From: Betaproteobacteria bacterium HGW-Betaproteobacteria-14
GTDB lineage: Bacteria; Pseudomonadota; Gammaproteobacteria; Burkholderiales; Rhodocyclaceae
Direction of reading: 5' to 3'
Assembly: GCA_002840845.1 (NCBI GenBank)
Contig: PHCS01000003.1
Location: 1 to 64,000, forward strand
Length of the DNA: 64,000 nucleotides
Below the pieces are notes generated by a model. It searched no databases. It was not told where the DNA came from and was given only the letters and a program-made list of their open reading frames with translations. The position numbers were made by a program, and so were the translations under genes. Below, piece after piece: positions 9,641 through 18,277 of the stretch. Within the stretch, counting starts at the first letter, position 1; the number at the start of each line of letters is the position of its first letter.

Positions 9641-10966
9641 TTGGCCAACGAAACTGCAACCCTGGGCAAGACCGGTAAGTTCGGGGACCTGAAGCGCCGG
9701 CTGTTGTTTCTGCTCGGGGCGCTGATTGTTTATCGTATCGGTGCGCATATTCCCGTACCGGGTATCGATCCAGTACGGCTGGCTGAGCTTTTCCAGGGAC
9801 AGCAGGGTGGCATACTCGGCATCTTCAACCTGTTTTCAGGTGGGGCTCTGTCGCGCTTCACGATATTTGCTCTGGGCATAATGCCCTACATCTCGGCATC
9901 CATCATCATGCAGTTGATGACAGTGGCAGTGCCGACTTTGGAGGCGCTGAAAAAAGAGGGTGAAGCCGGTCGTCGCAAAATAACGCAATATACGCGTTAC
10001 GGCACGGTTGCCCTCGCCCTGGTTCAGGGTCTCGGCATTGCCATCGCCATGGAATCGCAGGCTGGTCTCGTGCCGGATCCGGGCATTCTGTTCCGCGTTA
10101 CCTGCGTCACGACATTGCTGACTGGCACCATGTTCCTTATGTGGATGGGTGAGCAAATCACTGAGCGTGGCTTGGGCAATGGCATCTCGGTCATCATTTT
10201 CGCCGGCATCATTGCTGGCCTACCCAGCGCCATCGGCGGATTGTTGGAATTGGTTCGTACCGGCGCCATGCATGCGCTGACTGCGATTTTCATCATTGCG
10301 TTGGTGTTTCTGGTAACCGGCTTCGTCGTATTTGTCGAGCGCGGCCAGCGAAAGATCCTGGTCAATTATGCGAAGCGTCAAGTTGGCAACAAGGTTTATG
10401 GCGGACAGAGTTCGCATCTGCCCCTGAAACTGAATATGTCGGGGGTGATTCCGCCGATCTTCGCCTCATCGATCATTCTTTTTCCTGCTACAGTGGCCGG
10501 CTGGTTCGGCTCGGGCGAAGGCATGTTCTGGCTGAAGGATATTGCGGCGACACTTTCACCAGGTCAGCCGATCTACGTCTTGCTCTACGCTGGAGCGATC
10601 ATTTTTTTCTGTTTTTTCTATACTGCGCTGGTTTTCAATTCAAAGGAGACGGCGGACAACTTGAAGAAAAGCGGTGCTTTTGTTCCCGGTATCCGCCCTG
10701 GAGACCAGACGGCTCGTTACGTCGACAAGATTTTGATGCGCCTCACGCTGGCAGGGGCAATTTACGTGACCCTTGTCTGTTTGCTGCCGGAATTCCTCAT
10801 TCTGAAATGGAATGTGCCGTTTTATTTCGGCGGCACCAGCCTGTTGATTATTGTTGTGGTGACAATGGACTTCATGTCGCAGGTGCAGGCCTACATCATG
10901 TCGCATCAGTACGAGAGCCTACTGAAGAAAGCAAACTTCAAGGGGGCTGGAGTCCCCGGCAGGTAG
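9641..10966 (+). CDS. secY: Preprotein translocase subunit SecY
   Basis: 441 residues with ten hydrophobic segments. It forms the protein-conducting channel of the inner membrane with SecE and SecG. The start is a TTG at 9641 (GGGA upstream), giving [20 protein letters not shown], the expected betaproteobacterial N-terminus; no ATG lies in frame nearby. The plug and cytoplasmic loop region with YTRYGT and the C-terminal [13 protein letters not shown] are family features. It lies at its usual place at the end of the spc block. Confidence 0.98.
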   Translation: MANETATLGKTGKFGDLKRRLLFLLGALIVYRIGAHIPVPGIDPVRLAELFQGQQGGILGIFNLFSGGALSRFTIFALGIMPYISASIIMQLMTVAVPTLEALKKEGEAGRRKITQYTRYGTVALALVQGLGIAIAMESQAGLVPDPGILFRVTCVTTLLTGTMFLMWMGEQITERGLGNGISVIIFAGIIAGLPSAIGGLLELVRTGAMHALTAIFIIALVFLVTGFVVFVERGQRKILVNYAKRQVGNKVYGGQSSHLPLKLNMSGVIPPIFASSIILFPATVAGWFGSGEGMFWLKDIAATLSPGQPIYVLLYAGAIIFFCFFYTALVFNSKETADNLKKSGAFVPGIRPGDQTARYVDKILMRLTLAGAIYVTLVCLLPEFLILKWNVPFYFGGTSLLIIVVVTMDFMSQVQAYIMSHQYESLLKKANFKGAGVPGR

Positions 10967-10975
10967 TTAGGGCGC

Positions 10976-11194
10976 ATGGCCAAAGAAGACGTCATCGAGA
11001 TGCAAGGTGAGGTTGAGGAAAACCTGCCAAATGCGACCTTTAAGGTGAAACTCGAGAACGGTCATGTTATTCATGCATTTATATCGGGCAAGATGCGAAT
11101 GCACTATATACGTATCCTGCCGGGCGACAAAGTGACGGTGCAGCTTACGCCGTACGATCTGACCAAGGGCCGCATCACTTTTCGCGCAAAGTAA
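10976..11194 (+). CDS. infA: Translation initiation factor IF-1
   Basis: 72 residues with the S1-like OB fold ([20 protein letters not shown]). IF-1 occupies the A site during initiation. Location between secY and rpmJ is common in betaproteobacteria. Starts 9 bp after secY. Confidence 0.98.
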   Translation: MAKEDVIEMQGEVEENLPNATFKVKLENGHVIHAFISGKMRMHYIRILPGDKVTVQLTPYDLTKGRITFRAK

Positions 11195-11218
11195 GAGAAG
11201 CATTACGGGAGTAATAAA

Positions 11219-11332
11219 ATGAAAGTTCTCGCATCGGTCAAGAAATTGTGCCGCCATTGCAAGGTCATCCGCCGCAAGGGCGTGGTCCGCATCATCTGCA
11301 CGGATCCTCGCCATAAGCAGCGCCAAGGTTGA
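11219..11332 (+). CDS. rpmJ: 50S ribosomal protein L36 (zinc-ribbon form)
   Basis: 37 residues, too short for the ORF track: starts [19 protein letters not shown] and ends PRHKQRQG. Cys11, Cys14, Cys27 and His32 form the zinc-binding set of the C+ form. SD GGGAG lies upstream. Its stop codon is inside the -35 hexamer of the next promoter. Confidence 0.96.
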   Translation: MKVLASVKKLCRHCKVIRRKGVVRIICTDPRHKQRQG

Positions 11333-11357
11333 TCAGGCAGTGTAGTTTGGATATAAT
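11329..11357 (+). promoter_or_regulatory. Sigma70-type promoter for the alpha block
   Basis: TTGATC (11329-11334), 17 bp, TATAAT (11352-11357), about 42 bp before rpsM. The -35 overlaps the rpmJ stop codon. The position matches the E. coli alpha operon promoter. A short stem TTTCG/CGAAA (11364-11387) abuts the rpsM SD (AAAGG) and could be a repression site, as S4 uses in E. coli; that part is speculative. Confidence 0.65.
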
Positions 11358-11398
11358 TAACGGTTTCGCTTTTTCGGGGTGACGAAAGGTCTACGCTT

Positions 11399-11761
11399 AT
11401 GGCCCGCATTGCTGGGGTAAACATACCCAACCATCAACACACTGCAATCGCGCTGACCGCGATATACGGTATCGGCCGCGCGCGCGCGCAGAAGATCTGC
11501 AACGCTGCCGGTGTCGCACATGCGACCAAGGTCAAGGATCTGACCGACACGCAGATGGACAAGTTGCGCGAAGAGGTCGGCAGGTTCACGATTGAAGGCG
11601 ACCTGCGCCGCGAAGTGACCATGAGCATCAAGCGACTGATGGATCTAGGCAGCTACCGCGGCGTGCGTCATCGCAAGGGATTACCCTGTCGTGGCCAACG
11701 CACCCGCACAAACGCTCGCACGCGCAAAGGTCCGCGCAAGGCGATCCGCATGACGAAGTAA
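11399..11761 (+). CDS. rpsM: 30S ribosomal protein S13
   Basis: 120 residues beginning [26 protein letters not shown], the S13 signature, with the basic tail [14 protein letters not shown]. It contacts P-site tRNA and the 50S head bridges. First gene of the alpha block. Confidence 0.98.
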   Translation: MARIAGVNIPNHQHTAIALTAIYGIGRARAQKICNAAGVAHATKVKDLTDTQMDKLREEVGRFTIEGDLRREVTMSIKRLMDLGSYRGVRHRKGLPCRGQRTRTNARTRKGPRKAIRMTK

Positions 11762-11772
11762 GGAATCGACAG

Positions 11773-12168
11773 ATGGTTACAAAATCCGCCTCTTCCAAGG
11801 CGCGCAAGAAGGTAAAGAAGAACGTTGCCGAGGGCATTGCCCATGTACATGCGTCCTTCAACAACACGATCATTACGATCACCGACCGCCAGGGCAATGC
11901 ATTGTCCTGGGCCACATCCGGTGGTGCTGGCTTCAAGGGATCGCGCAAGAGCACGCCTTTTGCCGCCCAGGTCGCGGCCGAGCATGCCGGCAAGGCCGCT
12001 CAGGAGTGCGGCGTGAAGAATCTGGAAGTGCGCATTACTGGGCCAGGCCCAGGCCGCGAATCAGCGGTTCGCGCGCTCAACGCTATCGGCATGAAGATTA
12101 CCAGCATCACGGATATCACGCCGATCCCCCATAACGGCTGCCGCCCGCCGAAAAAACGTCGCGTCTGA
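11773..12168 (+). CDS. rpsK: 30S ribosomal protein S11
   Basis: 131 residues; [11 protein letters not shown] at the end and the [19 protein letters not shown] segment are typical. S11 forms part of the platform near the mRNA exit. Twelve bases after rpsM. Confidence 0.98.
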   Translation: MVTKSASSKARKKVKKNVAEGIAHVHASFNNTIITITDRQGNALSWATSGGAGFKGSRKSTPFAAQVAAEHAGKAAQECGVKNLEVRITGPGPGRESAVRALNAIGMKITSITDITPIPHNGCRPPKKRRV

Positions 12169-12194
12169 GAACCGGCGAAATCAGGAGTTGAACA

Positions 12195-12824
12195 GTGGCC
12201 CGCAATCTAGATGCTAAATGCCGTCAATGCCGTCGGGAAGGCGAGAAGCTCTTCCTGAAAGGCGAGAAGTGCTTTACTGACAAATGCGCCGTGGAGCGCA
12301 GGTCTTATGCGCCCGGTCAGCATGGCCAGAAGTCCGGTCAGCGCCTGTCCGGTTACGGAGTGCAACTGCGCGAGAAGCAGAAAATCCGTCGAACATATGG
12401 TGTGCTCGAACGCCAGTTTCGCAAGATCTACGCAGAAGCAGACCGCCGCAAGGGACAAACAGGCGAAAACCTTCTGCAATTGCTGGAAAGCCGCTTGGAT
12501 ACCGTGGCCTATCGAATGGGTTTTGGTGCCTCCCGTGCCGAGGCGCGCCAATTGGTTCGCCACAATGGGGTGCTGGTCAACGGCAAGCGCGTGAACATCC
12601 CCTCCTACGACGTGCGCCCCGGCGACACGGTTGAGCTTGCCGAAAAGAACCGCGGGCATCTTCGCGTCAAGGCTGCGCTGGATGCCGCCGAGTCGCGCGG
12701 CTTTCCGGAGTGGATAGAGGTCGACGCCAAGGCCGGCAAGGGAGTATTCAAGGCTTATCCGGCGCGCACCGAACTGCCGGCGACAATTAATGAAAGTCTT
12801 GTCGTCGAACTGTATTCGCGCTAA
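12195..12824 (+). CDS. rpsD: 30S ribosomal protein S4
   Basis: 209 residues from a GTG start with a good SD (CAGGAG). N-terminal [23 protein letters not shown] carries cysteines of the zinc-knuckle type seen in some S4 proteins; the S4 RNA-binding domain ([23 protein letters not shown]) follows. S4 nucleates 30S assembly and in E. coli represses the alpha operon. Confidence 0.98.
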   Translation: MARNLDAKCRQCRREGEKLFLKGEKCFTDKCAVERRSYAPGQHGQKSGQRLSGYGVQLREKQKIRRTYGVLERQFRKIYAEADRRKGQTGENLLQLLESRLDTVAYRMGFGASRAEARQLVRHNGVLVNGKRVNIPSYDVRPGDTVELAEKNRGHLRVKAALDAAESRGFPEWIEVDAKAGKGVFKAYPARTELPATINESLVVELYSR

Positions 12825-12871
12825 CCCGACGTCTCGCTGACGCAACGAATCTGGAATCTGAAGGGAACAAG

Positions 12872-13852
12872 ATGCAAGCGACTTCGCTGCTGAAACCGCG
12901 CATCATAGATGTGCAAACCCTCTCCCCGGTGCATGCCCGCGTCGTCATGGAACCGTTCGAGCGAGGCTACGGCCACACGCTCGGTAACGCCCTGCGCCGC
13001 ATCCTGCTGTCCTCGATGCCCGGCTCGGCACCGACCGAGGTCAATATCGAAGGGGTGCTGCATGAGTACTCCACACTGGACGGCGTACGCGAGGACGTGG
13101 TTGACCTGATGCTCAATCTGAAGGGCGTCGTGCTCAAGCTGCATGGACGCGGCGAGGCCGTGCTTACGCTGGCCAAGTCGGGGGAGGGCGTCGTCACTGC
13201 TGGCGACATCGAAGTCGGCCACGACGTCGAGATCATCAATCCGGATCACGTCATCGCCCATATCGCCCCCGGCGGCAGGCTGGAGATGCAGATCAAGGTC
13301 GAGAGCGGCTTGGGCTATGTGCCCGCGAATACCCGCCCCAGCGAAAGCGAGACCAAGGGTATAGGCCGTATCGTGATCGATGCCTTGTTCAGCCCGGTTC
13401 GTCGCGTTGCATATACGGTTGAATCTGCCCGTGTCGAGCAGCGCACAGACCTCGACAAGCTGATCATGGATATCGAGACCAACGGCGCCATCGAGCCGGA
13501 GGAAGCGATTCGCTACGCTGCACGCGTTCTGATGGAACAGCTCTCCGTCTTCGCCGACCTCGAGGGCACGCCGATCGCCGTCGAGGCGCCGCGCCCCAGC
13601 CAGGTCGATCCGATTCTGCTGCGCCCGGTGGATGACCTCGAACTGACGGTGCGTTCCGCCAACTGCCTGAAGGCCGAGAACATCTACTACATCGGCGACC
13701 TGATCCAGCGCACCGAGACGGAACTGCTGAAGACGCCGAACCTTGGCCGCAAGTCGCTCAACGAGATCAAGGAAGTGCTGGCCTCGCGCGGCCTCACTTT
13801 GGGCATGAAGCTCGAGAACTGGCCCCCGATGGGCCTGGAAAAACTGTCGTAA
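12872..13852 (+). CDS. rpoA: RNA polymerase alpha subunit
   Basis: 326 residues. The N-terminal dimerisation domain ([22 protein letters not shown]) is followed by a linker and the C-terminal domain ([12 protein letters not shown]-type region and [16 protein letters not shown]) that binds UP elements and activators. Alpha dimer starts polymerase assembly. The gene appears more GC-rich than the ribosomal genes upstream. Confidence 0.98.
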   Translation: MQATSLLKPRIIDVQTLSPVHARVVMEPFERGYGHTLGNALRRILLSSMPGSAPTEVNIEGVLHEYSTLDGVREDVVDLMLNLKGVVLKLHGRGEAVLTLAKSGEGVVTAGDIEVGHDVEIINPDHVIAHIAPGGRLEMQIKVESGLGYVPANTRPSESETKGIGRIVIDALFSPVRRVAYTVESARVEQRTDLDKLIMDIETNGAIEPEEAIRYAARVLMEQLSVFADLEGTPIAVEAPRPSQVDPILLRPVDDLELTVRSANCLKAENIYYIGDLIQRTETELLKTPNLGRKSLNEIKEVLASRGLTLGMKLENWPPMGLEKLS

Positions 13853-13885
13853 TCACGGCAGCGGACAGAACAAGAGGTAATACAA

Positions 13886-14275
13886 ATGCGCCACCGTCAC
13901 GGCCTTCGCAAACTCAACCGCACCAGCAGCCATCGTCTGGCCATGCTGCGCAACATGACCAACTCCCTGCTGCTTCACGAGGCGATCAAGACCACGCTTC
14001 CCAAGGCCAAGGAGCTGCGCCGCGTCGTCGAGCCCATGATCACGCTGGGCAAGAAGCCTTCTCTCGCCAACCGCCGCCTGGCCTTCAACCGCCTGCGCGA
14101 TCGCGATATGGTCACCAAGCTGTTCGACGAATTGGGGCCGCGCTTCGCCAACCGCAACGGCGGCTACCTGCGCATCCTGAAGTTCGGCTTCCGCCAGGGC
14201 GACAACGCGCCGATGGCGCTGGTCGAGCTGCTCGATCGGCCGGAAGGGCCGGCAGAACCTGCAACCGCTGAGTAA
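13886..14275 (+). CDS. rplQ: 50S ribosomal protein L17
   Basis: 129 residues opening [24 protein letters not shown], the L17 signature. It lies near the tunnel exit. Last gene of the alpha block, followed within 20 bp by a terminator-like hairpin. Confidence 0.98.
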   Translation: MRHRHGLRKLNRTSSHRLAMLRNMTNSLLLHEAIKTTLPKAKELRRVVEPMITLGKKPSLANRRLAFNRLRDRDMVTKLFDELGPRFANRNGGYLRILKFGFRQGDNAPMALVELLDRPEGPAEPATAE

Positions 14276-14292
14276 AGTCTTACGCCGCCCGA

Positions 14293-14324
14293 ACAAGGCC
14301 CGCTTCAGCGGGCTTTGTCGTTTC
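14293..14324 (+). terminator. Probable terminator after rplQ
   Basis: ACAAGGCCCGC and GCGGGCTTTGT form an 11-bp stem with one G-T pair and a TTCA loop, followed by CGTTTC. The T-tract is short but the position, right after the last ribosomal gene, is right. Confidence 0.7.
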
Positions 14325-14349
14325 TGCGGCCGGCTGCTAAGCTGAACGC

Positions 14350-15336
14350 ATGGACTTGTCCCGCTTTCCGCGCATTGCGCTGGCCCTGCTGCCCACGCCG
14401 ATCGAGCCGCTACCGCGCCTGTCGGCCCATCTCGGCGGACCGCAGCTCTATGTCAAGCGCGACGATTGCACTGGGCTTGGCATGGGCGGCAACAAGCTGC
14501 GCAAACTGGAGTTTCTCCTCGGCGATGCAGTGGCGCAGGGCGCCGATACGGTGCTGACAGTCGGGGCCCTGCAGTCGAATCACGCACGACAGACCGCCGC
14601 CGCCTGCGCTCGGCTGGGGATCGACTGCGAACTGATCCTGCGCCGTAGCAGCCACGTCACTGAACCCTATCTGAACAGCGGCAACGTGCTGCTCGATCGA
14701 CTGTTCGGTGCGCAGATTCATTTGCTCGAGCCGAATGAGACTCGCGAGACTGCAATGGAAGCGCGTGCAGAGGCATTACGCAGGGAACAACGACGGCCTT
14801 ATTGCATTCCCGTCGGCGGCAGTTGCGGCCTGGGTAATCTCGGCTATGCGGCCTGTGCCGATGAAATTCTCGCCCAGTCCGTGGAAGCCGGTCTTGAGTT
14901 CGACAGTATCGTGGTGGCGACAGGCAGCGGCGGCACGCAGGGCGGGCTGGTGGCCGGAATGCTGATGCTCGGCTGCGTTCCTGTAATGGGCATTGCTGTC
15001 GAGGGCGACCGCCTTGAGCAGGAAGCGCTGGCGGCTCGCCAAGCAAGCGAAACTTTGCGCCTGCTTGGGCAAGCTGACATCGACCCTTGCAACCAGGTGG
15101 CGGTGCTGGATGAGTTCGCCGGCCCCGGCTATGCAAAACCGACCGATGCAATGCGCGAAGCCCTTTCTCTGGCGGCGCGCTTCGAGGGACTGGTGCTCGA
15201 TCCGGTCTACACCGGCAAGGCCTTCGCCGGCTTCATCGCGCTCGCGCGCAGCGGACGCTACGGCAAGGACCAATCCCTGCTGTTCGTGCACACCGGCGGC
15301 ACACCCGGGCTGTTCGGTTATCCGGAATCGATCTAG
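14350..15336 (+). CDS. dcyD: D-cysteine desulfhydrase / ACC deaminase family PLP enzyme
   Basis: 328 residues. PLP-dependent enzyme expected to break D-cysteine into pyruvate, sulfide and ammonia. The PLP lysine is in GGNKLRKLE near residue 50, the substrate loop QSNHARQTAA follows, and a glycine-rich phosphate loop GSGGTQGG lies near 200. The family also contains ACC deaminases, which cannot be excluded without checking the two selectivity residues. It converges on the cys operon; the CTAG shared by its stop and the cysN stop makes the two genes overlap by 4 bp. The sulfur setting favours desulfhydrase. Confidence 0.8.
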   Translation: MDLSRFPRIALALLPTPIEPLPRLSAHLGGPQLYVKRDDCTGLGMGGNKLRKLEFLLGDAVAQGADTVLTVGALQSNHARQTAAACARLGIDCELILRRSSHVTEPYLNSGNVLLDRLFGAQIHLLEPNETRETAMEARAEALRREQRRPYCIPVGGSCGLGNLGYAACADEILAQSVEAGLEFDSIVVATGSGGTQGGLVAGMLMLGCVPVMGIAVEGDRLEQEALAARQASETLRLLGQADIDPCNQVAVLDEFAGPGYAKPTDAMREALSLAARFEGLVLDPVYTGKAFAGFIALARSGRYGKDQSLLFVHTGGTPGLFGYPESI

Positions 15337-16613
15337 ACAATCATCCCGGCGCCTACGGTGTTGTTCGTCGCTTCGTCGATGAGGATGAAGGCGCCGGTGG
15401 CGCGGTTCCTGCGGTAAGGATCGACGAACAGCGGCTGCGCCAGCTTGAAGGTGACGCTGCCGATGTCGTTCATCTCCAGCCGCCCGCCCGCCACGCGCTT
15501 CAGTTCATTGATGTCCTGGCGGAACTCGATCGCCGCCACCAGCGCCTTCGTCTCCCGGGTGGTGTGCCGCAAGACGTACTTGCGACCGGGCGCGAGCGGC
15601 GCCTCTGCCAGCCAGCACACCATCGCCTCGATCTGCCGGGTAACCCGCGGTGCTTCACGGGGACTGACTATCATGTCGCCGCGCGAGATGTCGACCTCAT
15701 CCGCCAGCAGTAGGGTCACCGACCGCTCGTTGCCGGCCAGCGGCAGGGAACGGTCCAGCAGGCGGATGTCGCGCACGCGGGTCGTGCGACCGGAGGGCAG
15801 AACCTGCACTTCGTCGCCGATCGCGATCTCGCCCGATTCGATGCGGCCCATGTAACCCCTGTAGTCGTGGTGCTCCGCGGTGCGCGGGCGGCAGACGTAT
15901 TGCACCGGGAAGCGGAACGGCGCTGTCGCTTCGCTGTGCGCGTCCGGTGCCGATTCGAGCAGCTCCATCAGCGTCGGACCGCCGTACCAGCCGAGCCGGT
16001 CGCCGCGCGCCACCACCATGTCGCCGCCGAGGGCGGAAAGGGGGATGAAGCGCACGTCGCGGATGCCCAGCGTGGCGGCGAACTGCAGGTAATCCTGGCT
16101 GATGCGATTGAAGATTTCCTGCGAATATCCGACCAGGTCCATCTTGTTGACAGCGACCACGAGGTGCGGAATGCCGACCAGGTGGGCGATATAAGAGTGG
16201 CGCCGCGTCTGCGTCAGTACGCCCTTGCGCGCATCGACGAGGATGATCGCCAGATCGGCGGTGGATGCCGCCGTGACCATGTTGCGCGTGTACTGCTCGT
16301 GGCCTGGTGCGTCGGCGATGATGTACTTGCGCGTGCCGGTGGAAAAGTAGCGGTAGGCGACGTCGATGGTGATGCCCTGCTCGCGCTCGGCCTGCAGGCC
16401 GTCGGTGAGCAGCGACAGGTCGGCGGCCTCGAGGCCGCGCTTCCTCGACGTGCGTTCGATCGTGGCGAGTGCATCGGCGAGGATGGATTTGCTGTCATAG
16501 AGCAGCCGGCCGATCAGCGTGCTCTTGCCGTCGTCGACGCTGCCGCAGGCGAGGAAGCGCAGCAGGCCGTGGTCTTCGAGTTGCGCTTCGGGCAGGGGTT
16601 CGCGCGCGGACAT
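15333..16613 (-). CDS. cysN: Sulfate adenylyltransferase, GTPase subunit
   Basis: 426 residues. With CysD it makes adenylylsulfate (APS) from ATP and sulfate, driven by GTP hydrolysis. GTPase motifs: P-loop GSVDDGKS near residue 25, DAPGHEQYTRNM (G3) and NKMDLVGY (G4). No C-terminal APS kinase is fused, unlike CysNC, which agrees with the APS reductase type of CysH here. Start overlaps the cysD stop as TGATG. Last gene of the cys operon. Confidence 0.96.
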   Translation of the reverse strand: MSAREPLPEAQLEDHGLLRFLACGSVDDGKSTLIGRLLYDSKSILADALATIERTSRKRGLEAADLSLLTDGLQAEREQGITIDVAYRYFSTGTRKYIIADAPGHEQYTRNMVTAASTADLAIILVDARKGVLTQTRRHSYIAHLVGIPHLVVAVNKMDLVGYSQEIFNRISQDYLQFAATLGIRDVRFIPLSALGGDMVVARGDRLGWYGGPTLMELLESAPDAHSEATAPFRFPVQYVCRPRTAEHHDYRGYMGRIESGEIAIGDEVQVLPSGRTTRVRDIRLLDRSLPLAGNERSVTLLLADEVDISRGDMIVSPREAPRVTRQIEAMVCWLAEAPLAPGRKYVLRHTTRETKALVAAIEFRQDINELKRVAGGRLEMNDIGSVTFKLAQPLFVDPYRRNRATGAFILIDEATNNTVGAGMIV

Positions 16614-17545
16614 CAGAAATAGCCCTCCTTCTTGCGCTGCTCCATCGAGGCCTCGGACGTCTGGTCGTCAAGGCGTGTGGCGCCGCGCTCGGTGAGGGTG
16701 GCAGCCGCGGTCTCGGCAATGATCTTCTCGATTGCGTCGGCAGCGGATTCAACCGGCGCCGTGCAGGTGATATCGCCGACGGTGCGGAAGCGCACCGAAA
16801 CCTGCTCGACGGCCTCGCCGTTGCGCGGCGGCGTCAGGGCCGTCACCGGCACCAGGACGCCGTTGCGCCGCACGACGGGGCGGCTGTGGGCGAAGTAGAT
16901 CGACGGCAGTTCGAGCTGCTCGCGCGCGATGTACTGCCAGACGTCCAGCTCGGTCCAGTTGGAGATCGGGAAGGCGCGGATGTTCTCGCCGGGGTGGATG
17001 CGGGCGTTGTAGAGGTCCCACAGCTCCGGCCGCTGGTTCTTCGGATCCCATTGGCCGAAATCGTCGCGGAAGGAGAAGACACGCTCCTTGGCACGTGCTT
17101 TCTCCTCGTCGCGGCGGGCGCCGCCGATGCAGGCGTCGAAGGCGAATTCGGCGATGACCTCGAGCAGGGTCACAGACTGGTGCTTGTTGCGCGATTCGCC
17201 GGGGGACTTCAGCACCACCGTGCCGCGCGCCATCGAATCCTCGACCGAGCGCACGATAAGGCGCTCGCCCAGTTCGGCGGCGCGCTTGTCGCGGAAGGCG
17301 GTCACCTCGGGATAGTTGTGGCCGGTGTCGACATGCAGCAGGGGGAAGGGAAACCGCCCCGGCCGGAAGGCCTTCTCGGCCAGGCGCAGCAGGCAGATCG
17401 AGTCCTTGCCGCCGGAAAAGAGCAGCACCGGATTGCTGCACTGGCCGGCCACCTCGCGCAGGATGTGGATGGCTTCGGCCTCCAGCCAGTCAAGGTGGTC
17501 GATGCGGGCCGTGATCGTGGCATGGGGGGTTACGCAAGTGTCCAT
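16613..17545 (-). CDS. cysD: Sulfate adenylyltransferase, ATP-pyrophosphatase subunit
   Basis: 310 residues. Catalytic partner of CysN; the PP-loop LLFSGGKDSICLLRLA near residue 45 binds ATP. Conserved segments GGARRDEEKARAKERVFSFRD and WTELDVWQYI are typical of CysD. Nine bases separate it from cysH upstream. Cytoplasmic; first step of sulfate activation. Confidence 0.97.
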   Translation of the reverse strand: MDTCVTPHATITARIDHLDWLEAEAIHILREVAGQCSNPVLLFSGGKDSICLLRLAEKAFRPGRFPFPLLHVDTGHNYPEVTAFRDKRAAELGERLIVRSVEDSMARGTVVLKSPGESRNKHQSVTLLEVIAEFAFDACIGGARRDEEKARAKERVFSFRDDFGQWDPKNQRPELWDLYNARIHPGENIRAFPISNWTELDVWQYIAREQLELPSIYFAHSRPVVRRNGVLVPVTALTPPRNGEAVEQVSVRFRTVGDITCTAPVESAADAIEKIIAETAAATLTERGATRLDDQTSEASMEQRKKEGYF

Positions 17546-17554
17546 TGGTGATCC

Positions 17555-18265
17555 TCAGGCGGCGACTTGTTTGCGTTTGGCGGGATGCAGGCCGCACTCC
17601 TTGGTGGCGGGATCCTCCCACCACCAGCGGCCGGCGCGTACGTCCTCGCTCGCGGCCAGCGCGCGGGTGCACGGCGCGCAGCCGATGCTGGGGAAGCCGC
17701 GTTCGTGCAGCTCGTTGTAGGGGACGCCGTAGGCGTGCAGGTAGGCCCACACCTCGGCCTCGCTCCAGGCGGCGAGCGGGTTGAACTTTTCGATGCCGTG
17801 GACGGCATCGAACTCGCGCTCGGGCAGGTCGCGCCGCGTCACCGCCTGCTCGCGGCGCAGTCCGGTGATCCAGGCCGCCTTGCCCTTCAGGGCGCGGCCG
17901 AGCGGCTCGACCTTGCGCGCGTGGCAGCAAGCCTTGCGCAGCTCGACGCTCTCGTAGAAGCCGTTCACGCCGTGCGCCGTGGCGTATTGCTGCACCGCCT
18001 CCGGCTGCGGGAAAGAGACGCGCAGGGGCTGGTCGTACTGGTCTGCCACCTTCTGCATCAGACGGTAGGTTTCCTCATGCAGACGGCCCGTGTCGAGGGT
18101 GAACATCTCGATGCCGGGGGCGTGGCGCGCGATCAGGTCGGTCAGCACCATGTCCTCGGCGCCGAGGCTGTTGGCGAAGGCGGCCGGGGCGAATTCGCCT
18201 TCGACGGTCTTGAGCAGCGCGACGGCGTCGTCGATGCGCTGCTGGGGAATGCTTTCGATGCTCAT
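17555..18265 (-). CDS. cysH: Adenylylsulfate (APS) reductase, 4Fe-4S type
   Basis: 236 residues. Reduces APS to sulfite and AMP with thioredoxin. The cysteine pairs KACCHARK and SIGCAPCTRA are the [4Fe-4S] ligands found in APS reductases and absent from PAPS reductases such as E. coli CysH; the C-terminal catalytic cysteine is in KECGLH. This explains the lack of cysC nearby. In operon between cysI and cysD. Confidence 0.95.
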   Translation of the reverse strand: MSIESIPQQRIDDAVALLKTVEGEFAPAAFANSLGAEDMVLTDLIARHAPGIEMFTLDTGRLHEETYRLMQKVADQYDQPLRVSFPQPEAVQQYATAHGVNGFYESVELRKACCHARKVEPLGRALKGKAAWITGLRREQAVTRRDLPEREFDAVHGIEKFNPLAAWSEAEVWAYLHAYGVPYNELHERGFPSIGCAPCTRALAASEDVRAGRWWWEDPATKECGLHPAKRKQVAA

Positions 18266-18277
18266 ATCGACTTCTCC

